64,000 nt of DNA from positions 22,812 through 86,811 of the forward strand of contig CADCCQ010000004.1 in assembly GCA_902799955.1 (NCBI GenBank), written 5' to 3'. The translations under genes were made by a program, and so were the position numbers. Shown in pieces: positions 7,851 to 19,516 of this stretch. Origin of the DNA: an uncultured bacterium. Lineage in GTDB: Bacteria > Verrucomicrobiota > Kiritimatiellia > RFP12 > UBA1067. The notes below the pieces were generated by a model. The model was not told where the DNA came from and searched no databases. It saw only the letters and a list, made by a program, of their open reading frames with translations. Position 1 is the first letter of the stretch. Each line of letters starts with the position of its first letter.

Positions 7851-9820
7851 TTCAGCACCTCCATTTCCTCGCGGACGACCTTGGCCTTCGCGCCTGTGGC
7901 TATGGCCATGATTGTCTTCCCCGACGCCTTCATGTGCCGCCTTGCGTACGCAAAGGCTCGGCGGGTCGTCGTGCGGTCGCCGACGCCCAGCAGCACCGCG
8001 CCGCACAGCTGCAGGATCTGGTCGAAGAACGCCCCGCCGACGCGCACATGCTCCTTAAGTCGGATGAATATGTTGTCGTACTCCTCGTTGAGAGTGGCCA
8101 AGTCTGCCTTGAGCATCTCGATTTCCGTGGGGGCGAGCGAATACTTGCTCGCCATCGGGAACCAGCCGCGCTGCTCGTTGCGGACGACGCCGAGCATCTC
8201 CTGGCATCCGTCGTGGGGGGTGAATCCCTCCTGCGACACGATGTCCACGATGAAGCACCTGACTCCGGACATCGACGCCGTGAAGTCCATGACCTCCGCG
8301 AACTTCGGGTTTATCTTCACGCCCGGAAGCCTGCACTCGAGCACGATCTTCGCGTCGCGTCCGGCGCTTAGCGCCTTCTGCGCCACGACCACCATGACGT
8401 CGCGCTCCTCCTCCTCGGACATTGCCTTGCACTTCGGGAGCGAGCCGAGGAAGTTGATTTCGCTGTAGACGGATATCTCCTTTCCGCCGCGGACGTAGCC
8501 GAACATCAGCCCCGACGTGAGTATGATCAGCATGATGGCGAAGGTGCAGGCGCCGGCGCCGCCGAGGGAGAACACCGCTTCCTTGATGCCGAACGAGCCG
8601 TGGTCCTCCGCGCCGGACGCGCGCTCGATCTGGCGGAGATCGTTCCTGAGGGCCACCGACGCGTAGGCGATGTTGTCGAGCTGCTCCTCGAGGTCGTGGA
8701 GGGACGCCTTCAAATCCTTGCGGCGAGACTCTATCTTGTCGTACTCGATGACGTCCGCGACGAGCTTCGACGCGTCCTTCTCGTTCGCCTTGATCTCCTG
8801 CTCGAGGGTGAGCTTGCGCTCGTCGATCGCCTCCATCCTCGTCGCGCAGTCGGCGAGGGCGCCGGCGGTCTTCTCCAGGTGGTCCATCTTCTCGATGTCC
8901 ACGCCCTCGGCGCCCTTGGACTTCAGGAAGTCCTCCAGCTCCTTCACGAGGTCCGCGCGCTCCTTGATCTTCCCGGCCACCTTCGGGTTGGTGTCCGTGA
9001 ACTTCTCGCGCAGCTTCGTCAGCTCGTCGTCCACCGCCGTTATCGCATCAACGCGGCGGCGGATCGCCTGGGCGTTGTCCATGACGGCCTTTCCGTTGTT
9101 GCCGATCGCGGCCTCGAGCTTCTTCTTCTTGAGCTCCTCGTTGGCGAGGTCCACGCCGAGAGCCGAGAGGTTGCGCCGCTGGTCGGAGATCAGCGAGTTG
9201 AGGGCCAGCAGGGCCTCCTTCGGGGAGAGGACGCCTATACGGGTCGTGAGCTCGGACTCGGCAACGTCCAGCTTGGCGATCTCCCTTGCGACGTTGTCGC
9301 GCCTCGACTCGATGTTCTTCTTCCAGTCGCCGAAGTCGGCCGACCTGAACTTGACGTACTCCTCCGCAAGCAGCTCCGCGTAGATGTTGACCTTGTCGGC
9401 CGCGCCCTGGCGCGACTTCGACGTCGCGGTGAGCGTGAACAGGTTGCTCTGGCGCTTGTCCTGCTCGACCTTCAGTGCCATGCCCACGCACATGCGCTCC
9501 TCTTCGTCCATCTTGACGTGCGAGGCGACTTCGCGCTTTATCGAGCCGCGCTCGAGGATGGACATCAGCTGCCTGTTGCCCATGTTCTCGATTCTCGATA
9601 TCTTCTTCGGCGTGAACATGAGGCGGGTCGTGGCCTCGTAGCGGTTGACGCTTCTCTGGGCGCGTTTCGCAAGATACACGCCTAGCGCCGTGGACAGGGC
9701 ACAGAAGACCATAAGCAACACGAACCACCATTTTCTGACGATGATCCACGCTACCTTGTTGAAGGCAAACAGGCTGCGAAGCCTAGCTTGGTCAGCTTCC
9801 GTAGTCGTATTATCTTCCAT
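7847..9820 (-). CDS. Wzz/Wzc-like polysaccharide co-polymerase with degenerate kinase half
   Basis: 657 residues. The first membrane helix is at about 27-50 and a second near 430-450. Between them is a long periplasmic coiled coil with repeated heptad-like Lys/Glu-rich helices, as in Wzz/GNVR chain-length proteins. After the second helix come about 200 cytoplasmic residues in the place of a BY-kinase domain. I see no GxGKS/T Walker A box (the matching area reads LPGVKINP) and no C-terminal tyrosine cluster. It therefore probably sets chain length and contacts Wza without autophosphorylating. It is first in the export operon, behind the promoter at 9851-9879. Confidence 0.78.
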   Translation of the reverse strand: MEDNTTTEADQARLRSLFAFNKVAWIIVRKWWFVLLMVFCALSTALGVYLAKRAQRSVNRYEATTRLMFTPKKISRIENMGNRQLMSILERGSIKREVASHVKMDEEERMCVGMALKVEQDKRQSNLFTLTATSKSRQGAADKVNIYAELLAEEYVKFRSADFGDWKKNIESRRDNVAREIAKLDVAESELTTRIGVLSPKEALLALNSLISDQRRNLSALGVDLANEELKKKKLEAAIGNNGKAVMDNAQAIRRRVDAITAVDDELTKLREKFTDTNPKVAGKIKERADLVKELEDFLKSKGAEGVDIEKMDHLEKTAGALADCATRMEAIDERKLTLEQEIKANEKDASKLVADVIEYDKIESRRKDLKASLHDLEEQLDNIAYASVALRNDLRQIERASGAEDHGSFGIKEAVFSLGGAGACTFAIMLIILTSGLMFGYVRGGKEISVYSEINFLGSLPKCKAMSEEEERDVMVVVAQKALSAGRDAKIVLECRLPGVKINPKFAEVMDFTASMSGVRCFIVDIVSQEGFTPHDGCQEMLGVVRNEQRGWFPMASKYSLAPTEIEMLKADLATLNEEYDNIFIRLKEHVRVGGAFFDQILQLCGAVLLGVGDRTTTRRAFAYARRHMKASGKTIMAIATGAKAKVVREEMEVLK

Positions 9821-9850
9821 CGGTTTTAGTTTTTGATTTGAAGATGGGAT

Positions 9851-9879
9851 ATTAAAGCATATTTTCGCGAAAAAATCAA
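9851..9879 (-). promoter_or_regulatory. Sigma-70 promoter of the export operon, with a palindrome in the spacer
   Basis: Minus strand: -35 TTGATT (9879-9874), a 17-base spacer, and -10 TTTAAT (9856-9851). The perfect 12-bp palindrome TTTTCGCGAAAA (9862-9873) fills most of the spacer and could be an operator. The region is far more AT-rich than the flanking genes. The chain-length gene starts 31 bases downstream of the -10. Confidence 0.6.
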
Positions 9880-9919
9880 CCAGTTTTTAATAGGAATTTT
9901 ACATGGAGGGGGGACAAGC

Positions 9920-11131
9920 TCATTTGATTTCCAAATAGAAGTCCACGAGTCTGGCGGAAAGGCGGTTCCAGTCATATTCCGCTGCGGCTTTGCGGCCGGC
10001 CTCTGACATCCCCCTTGCGGCGCCCGAAGCGATCCGCCTGGAAAGCTCGTCGAGAGCCCGATCGAGGTCGGCGGCGGAGGCGGAGTCGAACGTGATCGCC
10101 GCGTCGGGGTGCCTGGCGCAAAGCCTTCCAAGCCCACCGACGTCGCTTGCCACGACGGGCAGCCCTGCCGCCCACGCCTCCAGCGCGACTATGCCGAATG
10201 GCTCGTGGCGGCTTGCAAGTACGAAGGCGTCGGCGTTTCCGTATTCCGCAATCAGCTCAGGGCTTCCCGGGCGAAGCGCCCCGACGAAGGCGACGCGGTC
10301 CGAGACGCCGAGTTCCGCCGCCTTCGCCTTCAGCTCCTCAAGGTAGTCCGGCTGGGTGGCGGGGCCGACGAGCCGGAGCGTCGTGCCCGGATGGCGGGCC
10401 AGCGCCTCGACAAGCGCCATCTGGTTCTTCTGCCGGTCGATTCTCGCGACGCAGAGGAGGGAGAGCTTGGAGCTTGGAGCTTGGAGCTTGGAGCTTGGAG
10501 TTGGGAACAGTGACGTGTCGACGCCATTGGGCAGAAACATCACATGCGGGTGGATCGCCTTGTAGCGGTCGTACTCGTCTTCGCCGACGCAGACGATGCC
10601 GCCGAAGTCCTCGGGGATGCGTCGCGTCCAGCCAAGCGCGTAGTCCAGCATCTTGCCCCAGGGGATGCGCCTGCGCGTCGGCGCCTTCAGGCTCTTCGCC
10701 TCCACGCCGGGAACATTCGCCCCGCCGCCGTGGAGCGATATCACGCACCTTGTCCGTTCCCCGTTCCCCATTCCCCATTCCCCGACCCTTAGGCACAGCT
10801 CGGCGATTCGGGCCATCGCATGGCAGTGGATGACGTCGGGCCTCCATTCGCGAAGCGCCTTTCCGAGGCCTGGCACGAAGGGGTTGCCGCCTTTGCGGTC
10901 GAGTTCAGCGACGAGCGACTTCGGCATCGGCCACCAGGGGTAGATGGGCTTGAACCGGAGGATGTCGAGTCCGTCGACGGTTTCGCGTTCCTTGCCGCAC
11001 AGCGCGGTCGTCGCGAAGAGCCGCACCTCGTGCCCCGCCGCCCGCTGCGCCTTTGCGAGGTTCCAGACGACTTGCTCCGTCCCGCCCCAGTCGTCGAACG
11101 AGAGCCGCCTCAGTACATGCGCGATCCTCAT
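9920..11131 (-). CDS. GT4 glycosyltransferase with heptamer-repeat insertions
   Basis: 403 residues, GT-B fold. The N-terminal half has MRIAHVLRRLSFDDWGGTEQ. The C-terminal half has the donor site with E-x7-E (SRHEPFGIVALEAWAAG) typical of the GT4 family. It probably adds one sugar to the lipid-linked repeat unit in the cytoplasm. The ATG at 11131 overlaps the kinase gene stop (ATGA), which fits better than an in-frame ATG five codons upstream. Two low-complexity stretches, residues 118-127 and 210-224 (SSKLQAPSSKL), are encoded by 7-bp tandem repeats on the surface of the fold: one in the N-terminal domain and one at the domain linker. Confidence 0.85.
   Translation of the reverse strand: MRIAHVLRRLSFDDWGGTEQVVWNLAKAQRAAGHEVRLFATTALCGKERETVDGLDILRFKPIYPWWPMPKSLVAELDRKGGNPFVPGLGKALREWRPDVIHCHAMARIAELCLRVGEWGMGNGERTRCVISLHGGGANVPGVEAKSLKAPTRRRIPWGKMLDYALGWTRRIPEDFGGIVCVGEDEYDRYKAIHPHVMFLPNGVDTSLFPTPSSKLQAPSSKLSLLCVARIDRQKNQMALVEALARHPGTTLRLVGPATQPDYLEELKAKAAELGVSDRVAFVGALRPGSPELIAEYGNADAFVLASRHEPFGIVALEAWAAGLPVVASDVGGLGRLCARHPDAAITFDSASAADLDRALDELSRRIASGAARGMSEAGRKAAAEYDWNRLSARLVDFYLEIK
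10464..10505 (+). repeat. Heptamer array AGCTTGG, about 6 copies, inside the GT4 gene
   Basis: Five exact copies of AGCTTGG plus one variant (AGTTGGG) in strict 7-bp register. They are in frame and encode the SSKLQAP-type linker. The same unit family (AGCTCCA/AGCTCTA) forms the large array at 19936-20173. Confidence 0.9.
10754..10788 (+). repeat. Heptamer array CCGTTCC/CCATTCC inside the GT4 gene
   Basis: Four copies plus a degenerate fifth, in strict 7-bp register, encoding part of GEWGMGNGER. The same unit makes the long array at 20619-20748. Confidence 0.9.
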
Positions 11132-13971
11132 TGCTGCCCCTTCCACGAGAGCGTCTTCCTCAGCTTGTCTATCGTGACTGGCTTGAGGAGAAGTTCGTCG
11201 AACCCGATGTCGGCTGCCTTGCCCTGGAACTCAACGTCCGCCGTCACCGCGACGACGCGCAGCGAGGCGAGCGCGGGGTTTGCGCGGATCGCCTTGACGA
11301 GCCCCTCGCCGTCGAGGTTCGGCATCCACATGTCCGTAAGCACCATGTCGAACGGATCCGCGCCGGATGCCTCCAGGAGTGCAAGCGCCTCGCGCCCGTC
11401 GCTGGCGGACGCGGTCTTGAAGTTCCCTATGTGCTTCAGTAGCGCCTTCAGCACCGTGACGTTCATCTTCGAGTCGTCGACGAGAAGAATGTGCATGGGG
11501 CCGGCCTGCGTGGCCGCTTCCGCAGGGGCCTTGTCGCCGGCGTCCGCGTCCTGCGGCGCGGCGGCGGCAGGTTTCACCCCGGGGATGGTGACAGAGAACG
11601 TCGAGCCCTTGCCTAGCTCCGACTCCACGCCGAGACTGCCGCCCATCGCGGCGGCGAGCTGGCTGCAGATGGCGAGCCCGAGCCCGGTGCCGCCGTTGCG
11701 CGAATGCCTTGAGCCGACCTGCACGTACGCGGAGCCGATGTTGAGCTTGTCCTTGTCGGATATCCCGCAGCCCGTGTCCTCGACCTCGAGCCTGAACTCG
11801 CCGTCCTGCGCGCCTTTGCGGCGGGTGTACGACGCGCGCAGCTCTACGTACCCGTGCTGGGTGAACTTCACCGCGTTGCCGACGAGGTTGAAGACGATCT
11901 GCCTGAGCCGCTGGGGGTCGAGCATGAGCGGCGGCATGTCGTCCGCCCTGTTCCGCAGCTCCAGCCCGGGCCTGTCGCCGGAGACGCGGAACGCGTCCAT
12001 CACCACGCGCATGAGCCTCGGGACGTCCGTCGGCTCCGGCGAGATGTCCATCTTCCCCGACTCGAGCTTCGAGAGGTCCAGCACGTCGTTGATGAGCCCA
12101 AGCAGGGTCCTGCCGCTCACCATGATGGAGTCTATCGCCTGTTCGCGCTCCTCCTCCGTCCGCAGCCCCGACTTCAGCATCTCCGAGAAGCCGATGATGG
12201 CGTTGAGCGGGGTCCTGATGTCATGGCTCACGGTCGAGAAGAAGTAGCTCTTCGCCTGTGCCTTTTCGCGTTCAAGCTCGCGCTCCCGGCGCCTGAGTAT
12301 GGCGTAGATGCAGAACATGAGGGCGAGGGCCAGGACTATGAGCGCGCCCTGGACGAGGTTGTTGCGCATGATCGAGTGGTTCACGTCCGAGAGCCTGCCG
12401 CGCAGCACGGTCTTCCAGTCGTGCGCGCCGCCGTGCCCGTCGTCGATCGGCCTGCATGACCTGGAGTGGGTGGTGACGATGTCGTTGAACGCCAGCTCGG
12501 TCGTCTCGTACGTCCTCTGGCGCATCCACAGGAACGACAGCAGGAGTATCACCCCCAGGAGCGACGTCCACACCACCGTTGAGCGACCGAACCTCCGCAG
12601 GCGGTCGTGGTGGAAGAGCGAGAGGAACGAGACCAGCCCCGCGATGCACCATGCGATGAGCACGAGGAACGACTCGGTGGACATCATCGTCGGGTCGTCG
12701 GATAGGAAGTTCGGCAGAATGTAGAGCAGTATGAACGAGACGGCCACTACCAGCCCGCACATTCCCGCGGCGGCGGAGGCGCGCGCGCCTGCCGCGCGAG
12801 CGGTCCGGTACGTCGCGGCGGAGGTGTACGCGGACGCGACCGCCGCGCCGACGAGAGACGTGTCGACCACGATGCCGATGACGGACTTCCCGAGCCACAC
12901 GACACCCAGCGAGACGCACGTTATCGCGACGACGGCGTTCCTTGGCGAGCCGTCCGCGCCCTTGCCCCCGAACCACGCGGGCAGCACGCCGTCGTCCGCC
13001 ATTGCCGAGAGTAGGCGGCTCGCCGCGAACATGTTGCCGACTAGGTTGGTGAATATCAGCCCGACGAGCGTAAGCCCGACCACCGCGACGCCGGCCTTCC
13101 CGAGGTAGCCTCCAGCGGCCGCGAAGGCGTGCAGCTCCACGTTCGGCCCCATCTCCCGCACCGTCTGCACCCAACCACCAGACGCCGGGGCGAGCACTGG
13201 TACGGCCGTGAGCAGGATATAGCCCAGCGTCGCCGCCGCGAGGGCGGACGTCATCACCAGGAACGACCTGCGGTGGGGGAAGCCGAACTCGGCCGACGAC
13301 TGCGATATCGCCTCGAAACCGACGAAGAGCCAGGGCGCGACGGACACGATCCGCAGCACCTGCCACACGGGGCTGCCGCCGTCGGGGGCGAACGCCGGCA
13401 GGACCGAGCCGATCCCGCCGTCGTGCACCGCCAGCGTCGACCAGAAGCACGCCACGATCCCGACGGAGAGCAGGGCGACGAAGGCGATCTGCGCGCGGCA
13501 GGAGAGGGAGCGGCGGCAGCACGCCGCGGCGGAGACCGCGATCGCGGCCGAGGAAAGGACGACGTGCCCCAGGCTGACTTCGTGCCCGGCCACCGTCATG
13601 TGGAATCCAAAGCGCATCAAGTCCCCGAAGGCGAACTGCGAGACGATGACGAGCGCCACGGCGTCCATCCACACGATCGCGGTGTAGACGAGGCAGAGGA
13701 ACCACGCGCAGATGAACCCGTGGTCGCTGCCGAATGCCTTTGCCGCGTACGTGTACGCCCCGCCGGGCCCGGGGTTCCTGTTTATCATGTAGTGGTAGTT
13801 CCACGCGATGACTCCCATCGCGACGGCGCCGATGAGGATGCCGATGGCCATGCCGACCGGCCCGGCCATCGGCAGGAAGGTCGTCCACGGCAGGACGATT
13901 GCGTCCCAGCCGATCGCGCACCCGAAGGCCAGCGCCCACGCCGCGAGCGCAGATATGCGAGAGCTCTTCAT
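11128..13971 (-). CDS. APC-type transporter fused to hybrid histidine kinase (permease-HisKA-HATPase-REC)
   Basis: 947 residues. Residues 1-460 form about 12 membrane helices resembling an amino acid/polyamine (APC) permease, including PGPGGAYTYAAKAFG in the loop after helix 2. Two more helices at about 465-482 and 540-558 flank a 55-residue extracytoplasmic loop. The kinase core has the H-box STVSHDIRTPLN (His583), N-box NLVGNAVKFT, and ATP-lid boxes DTGCGIS and GTGLGL. A receiver domain follows with VDD at 831-833 and the phospho-acceptor in LTDMWMP (Asp880). It could sense a solute, or its transport, and pass phosphate to an HPt such as the one at 22952. Start is by ATGA overlap with the GT26 gene. 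CbrA-type kinases pair an SSS-family symporter with a kinase; here the permease is APC-like. Confidence 0.88.
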   Translation of the reverse strand: MKSSRISALAAWALAFGCAIGWDAIVLPWTTFLPMAGPVGMAIGILIGAVAMGVIAWNYHYMINRNPGPGGAYTYAAKAFGSDHGFICAWFLCLVYTAIVWMDAVALVIVSQFAFGDLMRFGFHMTVAGHEVSLGHVVLSSAAIAVSAAACCRRSLSCRAQIAFVALLSVGIVACFWSTLAVHDGGIGSVLPAFAPDGGSPVWQVLRIVSVAPWLFVGFEAISQSSAEFGFPHRRSFLVMTSALAAATLGYILLTAVPVLAPASGGWVQTVREMGPNVELHAFAAAGGYLGKAGVAVVGLTLVGLIFTNLVGNMFAASRLLSAMADDGVLPAWFGGKGADGSPRNAVVAITCVSLGVVWLGKSVIGIVVDTSLVGAAVASAYTSAATYRTARAAGARASAAAGMCGLVVAVSFILLYILPNFLSDDPTMMSTESFLVLIAWCIAGLVSFLSLFHHDRLRRFGRSTVVWTSLLGVILLLSFLWMRQRTYETTELAFNDIVTTHSRSCRPIDDGHGGAHDWKTVLRGRLSDVNHSIMRNNLVQGALIVLALALMFCIYAILRRRERELEREKAQAKSYFFSTVSHDIRTPLNAIIGFSEMLKSGLRTEEEREQAIDSIMVSGRTLLGLINDVLDLSKLESGKMDISPEPTDVPRLMRVVMDAFRVSGDRPGLELRNRADDMPPLMLDPQRLRQIVFNLVGNAVKFTQHGYVELRASYTRRKGAQDGEFRLEVEDTGCGISDKDKLNIGSAYVQVGSRHSRNGGTGLGLAICSQLAAAMGGSLGVESELGKGSTFSVTIPGVKPAAAAPQDADAGDKAPAEAATQAGPMHILLVDDSKMNVTVLKALLKHIGNFKTASASDGREALALLEASGADPFDMVLTDMWMPNLDGEGLVKAIRANPALASLRVVAVTADVEFQGKAADIGFDELLLKPVTIDKLRKTLSWKGQQ

Positions 13972-14834
13972 TTTGAGTCCCTTCTTTCCTTGCATTTGCC
14001 GTATGCGCCGAAGACGGAGAGCAGCGAAAGCCACGAGAACTTCACCAGTCCGTAGGCGTAGCGGCGCCACAGGCGCCCCGGCTCCTGGATGATGCGGTAT
14101 ATCCACTCGAGGCCGCTTCTCTGCACCCATTTGGGAGCGCGCTTCACGCGGCCTGCGATGAAATTGAATGTGCCGCCGACGCCGATTATCGCGCCGACGT
14201 CGAGCCTGGCGGCGTTGCGCCCAATCCACAGCTCCTGCTTGGGGTTTCCAAGCGCGACGAAGAGGACGTCGGGCCTGGCGGCGTTGATGCGCTCGACGAT
14301 CTCGGGCTGGGGCTCGTCCAGCTTCACGAAGGCCGGGTCGATGCCGGCGACGCGGAACGATGGTTTTTGACCTGAGGCATCCGACGTGGGACGAGAGGTT
14401 TCCTCGCGTCTTGCGTCTGACGTCTCATGCCCAAGGCCAATCTTCTCAAACGCCTCTTCGACTGCATCCCTGTCTCCGCCCAGGACATAAACAGAGAGCC
14501 CCTCCTCAGCGCAGCGGCGGCAGATGGCCGGCACCATGTCCGCGCCGGTCACGCGCTCCGGCAGCCCCCTGAACATAAGCCGCGAGAGAAGCACTATCGG
14601 CATTCCGTCGGCAGTCACGAGGTCGGCCTTCTGGAGGTAGCCCCAGAGCTCGTCGTTTCCGCCGAACGGCCATCCCCTGACGGCGTTGCAGACGAAGTCG
14701 ACGTTGAGCGTGGCGACAAAGGCGGCGTGGCCGCGGCGCGCGCGGCCCTCCCGGGCCAGCGCGACGATATGCTCCACGGCCTCCGGCTCTGTTACTCGGG
14801 CGACTGGGATCTTGAATAGTGAAACAGTTTCCAT
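13968..14834 (-). CDS. GT26 glycosyltransferase, WecG/TagA/CpsF family
   Basis: 288 residues. It shows the family hallmarks LNVDFVCNA, TADGMPIV, ADMVPAICRRCAEEGLSVYVLGG, ALGNPKQELWI and GVGGTFNFIAGRVKRAP. The family transfers N-acetylmannosaminuronate or N-acetylmannosamine-type sugars to undecaprenyl-PP-GlcNAc, an early step in repeat-unit assembly. The GNPKQE segment and the Asp of TADG are the usual active-site region. Residues 137-155 (rich in Thr/Ser/Asp/Arg) are encoded by a 7-bp repeat cassette and fall in a loop between the sugar-nucleotide segments. The upstream gap is filled by a CTAG-rich array. Confidence 0.88.
   Translation of the reverse strand: METVSLFKIPVARVTEPEAVEHIVALAREGRARRGHAAFVATLNVDFVCNAVRGWPFGGNDELWGYLQKADLVTADGMPIVLLSRLMFRGLPERVTGADMVPAICRRCAEEGLSVYVLGGDRDAVEEAFEKIGLGHETSDARREETSRPTSDASGQKPSFRVAGIDPAFVKLDEPQPEIVERINAARPDVLFVALGNPKQELWIGRNAARLDVGAIIGVGGTFNFIAGRVKRAPKWVQRSGLEWIYRIIQEPGRLWRRYAYGLVKFSWLSLLSVFGAYGKCKERRDSK
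14383..14431 (+). repeat. Inverted-arm heptamer cassette inside the GT26 gene
   Basis: Seven consecutive 7-mers: GACGTGG, GACGAGA, centre GGTTTCC, then TCGCGTC, TTGCGTC, TGACGTC, TCATGCC. The right arm is roughly the reverse complement of the left. The same layout and sequence family recurs in purL at 41039-41101. Confidence 0.85.
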
Positions 14835-14844
14835 GGTGGTTGGT

Positions 14845-15040
14845 TACTAGATTTCTAGTTTTTCTAGGTTACTAGACTTCTAGGTTACTAGGTTTCTAGG
14901 CGGCTAGGTTTCTATGTTTCTAGGCTTCTAGGTTTTCTAGGCTGCTAGGTTTCTAGGTTGGCTAGTTTATCTAGGTTTTCTGGATTACTAGGCTTCTAGG
15001 CTTCTAGACTTCTAGATTACTAGGGTACTAGATTTCTAGG
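14845..15040. repeat. CTAG-rich array, mostly 8-bp period (TTTCTAGG)
   Basis: About 195 bp of degenerate TTTCTAGG/TTACTAGG/CTTCTAGG units fill the gap between two glycosyltransferase genes. The core CTAG is itself palindromic. The stop codon (TAG, 15038-15036) of the downstream-located GT4 gene is supplied by the array. I see no promoter or gene here. Confidence 0.9.
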
Positions 15041-16259
15041 TTTTGCTTTTCACCTCCTTGATTAGTTTTGCGAGGCCTGCGGCATGGTCGGCCCAGGAGA
15101 AACGCTTCACCCACTCGAGGCCGCGGGCGATGCGGGCCTCCCTTTCCGGCTCCGGCTCGGAGACGAGCCTGACGAGCGCGTCGGCGATGGCTTCTACACT
15201 CTCCGGGTCGAACGTTATCGCGGCGTCGCCTGCGATCTCCCCGAGGGAGCCGTTGTTCGAGCAGGCGCAAGGCACGCCGCGGGCCATCGCCTCTATTAAG
15301 GAAAGGCCGAAGCCCTCGAAGAGGCTGGGGAAGACGTAGAACCCGGTCTGGGACCAGAGGCCCTCGATGTCCTCTGCCGGAACGAAGCCGGTGAACCGAA
15401 TCAAGTCGGAGTAGGGCGACTTCGCCGCCGCCTCGTGGACGGCCTCGGCGTCCTTCCAGTCCGCCCCGGCGATGACGAGCGGGTGCGCCTCGGCGAGGTC
15501 CCTCGGCAGGCGCGAATACGCCTCGATCAGCCGCACGTGGTTCTTGCCGGGATGCTCGATGCGGGAGATGTAGAGGAGGGCTGAGACTTCAGACTTAGGA
15601 CTTCCGACTTCGGGATTTTTGCGTCTGGAATTTTTCTGAAGTCCGAGGTCCGAAGTCCGAAGTCCTGAACCAGGGGTGGCCTGAAGCCCCGCGCTCGAAG
15701 TGGCCTGAAGTCCGAGGTCCGAAGTCCGAAGTCCGTTGTAAAGCACAGTGACGTCCTCGTCGCGGCAGTGCCAGAACTTCACCATGTCGGCTTTCGTGGC
15801 GCCGCTCACGGCGACGAGCCGCTGCGCGCGCTTCGCGAAGAAGGGCAGGACGTGCGCGAGGTAGAACATCCGGGCGCGCGAGTACTTGCCGGGGATGTGG
15901 AAGTTCGCGAGGTCGTGGACGGTCGCCGTGGTGGGAAGGGGATACCAGGCGCAGACGCGGCGGTTGGCGGCGCAGACGACGAAGCCGTCGAACTCGCGCC
16001 TGTGCCGCCTGACCCAGAACGGCAGGAGGAAGAGGTGCCAGAGCATCGAGAGCGCCGGGCGGCGCGTCCAGCGCGGCGCATGTTCAATTTTACACTTTAC
16101 ACTTTCAACTTTACACTCAGCTTCTTTGCGAGCCTCGGGCTCGCAAAGAAGCGTCAGCTCGTGGCCCTGCGCCGCAAGCTCCCGCACGACCTCCCGGATG
16201 TACTCCGAGATGCCGCTCTTCCCTTTGTCGTAGGGTATGCAGGAAACCAGAAGCCTCAT
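15036..16259 (-). CDS. GT4 glycosyltransferase with large repeat-encoded insertions
   Basis: 407 residues, GT-B fold: MRLLVSCIPYDKGKSGISEY at the N-terminus, LVAVSGATKADM near 148-160, and the donor-site FPSLFEGFGLSLIEAMARG with E-x7-E near 310-325. It probably adds a sugar to the repeat unit. AAGGGG lies 8 bases before the ATG. Residues 45-60 come from a TTTACAC array plus a perfect palindrome; residues 177-226 come from GTCCGAA-type arrays and sit just before the C-terminal domain. The frame continues upstream inside the kinase gene, but that part is an antisense-like shadow with extreme Arg/Pro content. Confidence 0.83.
   Translation of the reverse strand: MRLLVSCIPYDKGKSGISEYIREVVRELAAQGHELTLLCEPEARKEAECKVESVKCKIEHAPRWTRRPALSMLWHLFLLPFWVRRHRREFDGFVVCAANRRVCAWYPLPTTATVHDLANFHIPGKYSRARMFYLAHVLPFFAKRAQRLVAVSGATKADMVKFWHCRDEDVTVLYNGLRTSDLGLQATSSAGLQATPGSGLRTSDLGLQKNSRRKNPEVGSPKSEVSALLYISRIEHPGKNHVRLIEAYSRLPRDLAEAHPLVIAGADWKDAEAVHEAAAKSPYSDLIRFTGFVPAEDIEGLWSQTGFYVFPSLFEGFGLSLIEAMARGVPCACSNNGSLGEIAGDAAITFDPESVEAIADALVRLVSEPEPEREARIARGLEWVKRFSWADHAAGLAKLIKEVKSKT
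15584..15733 (+). repeat. Inverted-arm heptamer cassette (GACTTCN / CGAAGTC) inside the GT4 gene
   Basis: Left arm: AGACTTC, AGACTTA, GGACTTC, CGACTTC (15584-15611). A T-rich centre with two TTTTT runs follows. Right arm: TGAAGTC, CGAGGTC, CGAAGTC, CGAAGTC (15637-15664). A second right-arm block lies at 15705-15733. The arms are reverse complements, so the DNA or RNA can fold into a long hairpin. The whole stretch is translated. Confidence 0.85.
16084..16152 (+). repeat. TTTACAC array followed by a 15-bp perfect palindrome, in coding sequence
   Basis: TTTACAC-type units at 16088-16117 are followed by GCTTCTTTGCGAGCC (16120-16134), three loop bases and its exact reverse complement (16138-16152). 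Both parts lie inside the GT4 reading frame. A similar array-plus-hairpin pair occurs at 19404-19457. Confidence 0.85.
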
Positions 16260-16291
16260 GGACGTATCCCCTTGTTCCGCTGGCAATATCC

Positions 16292-19501
<3,210 letters not shown>

Positions 19502-19516
19502 GCAACTCCTCCGACT

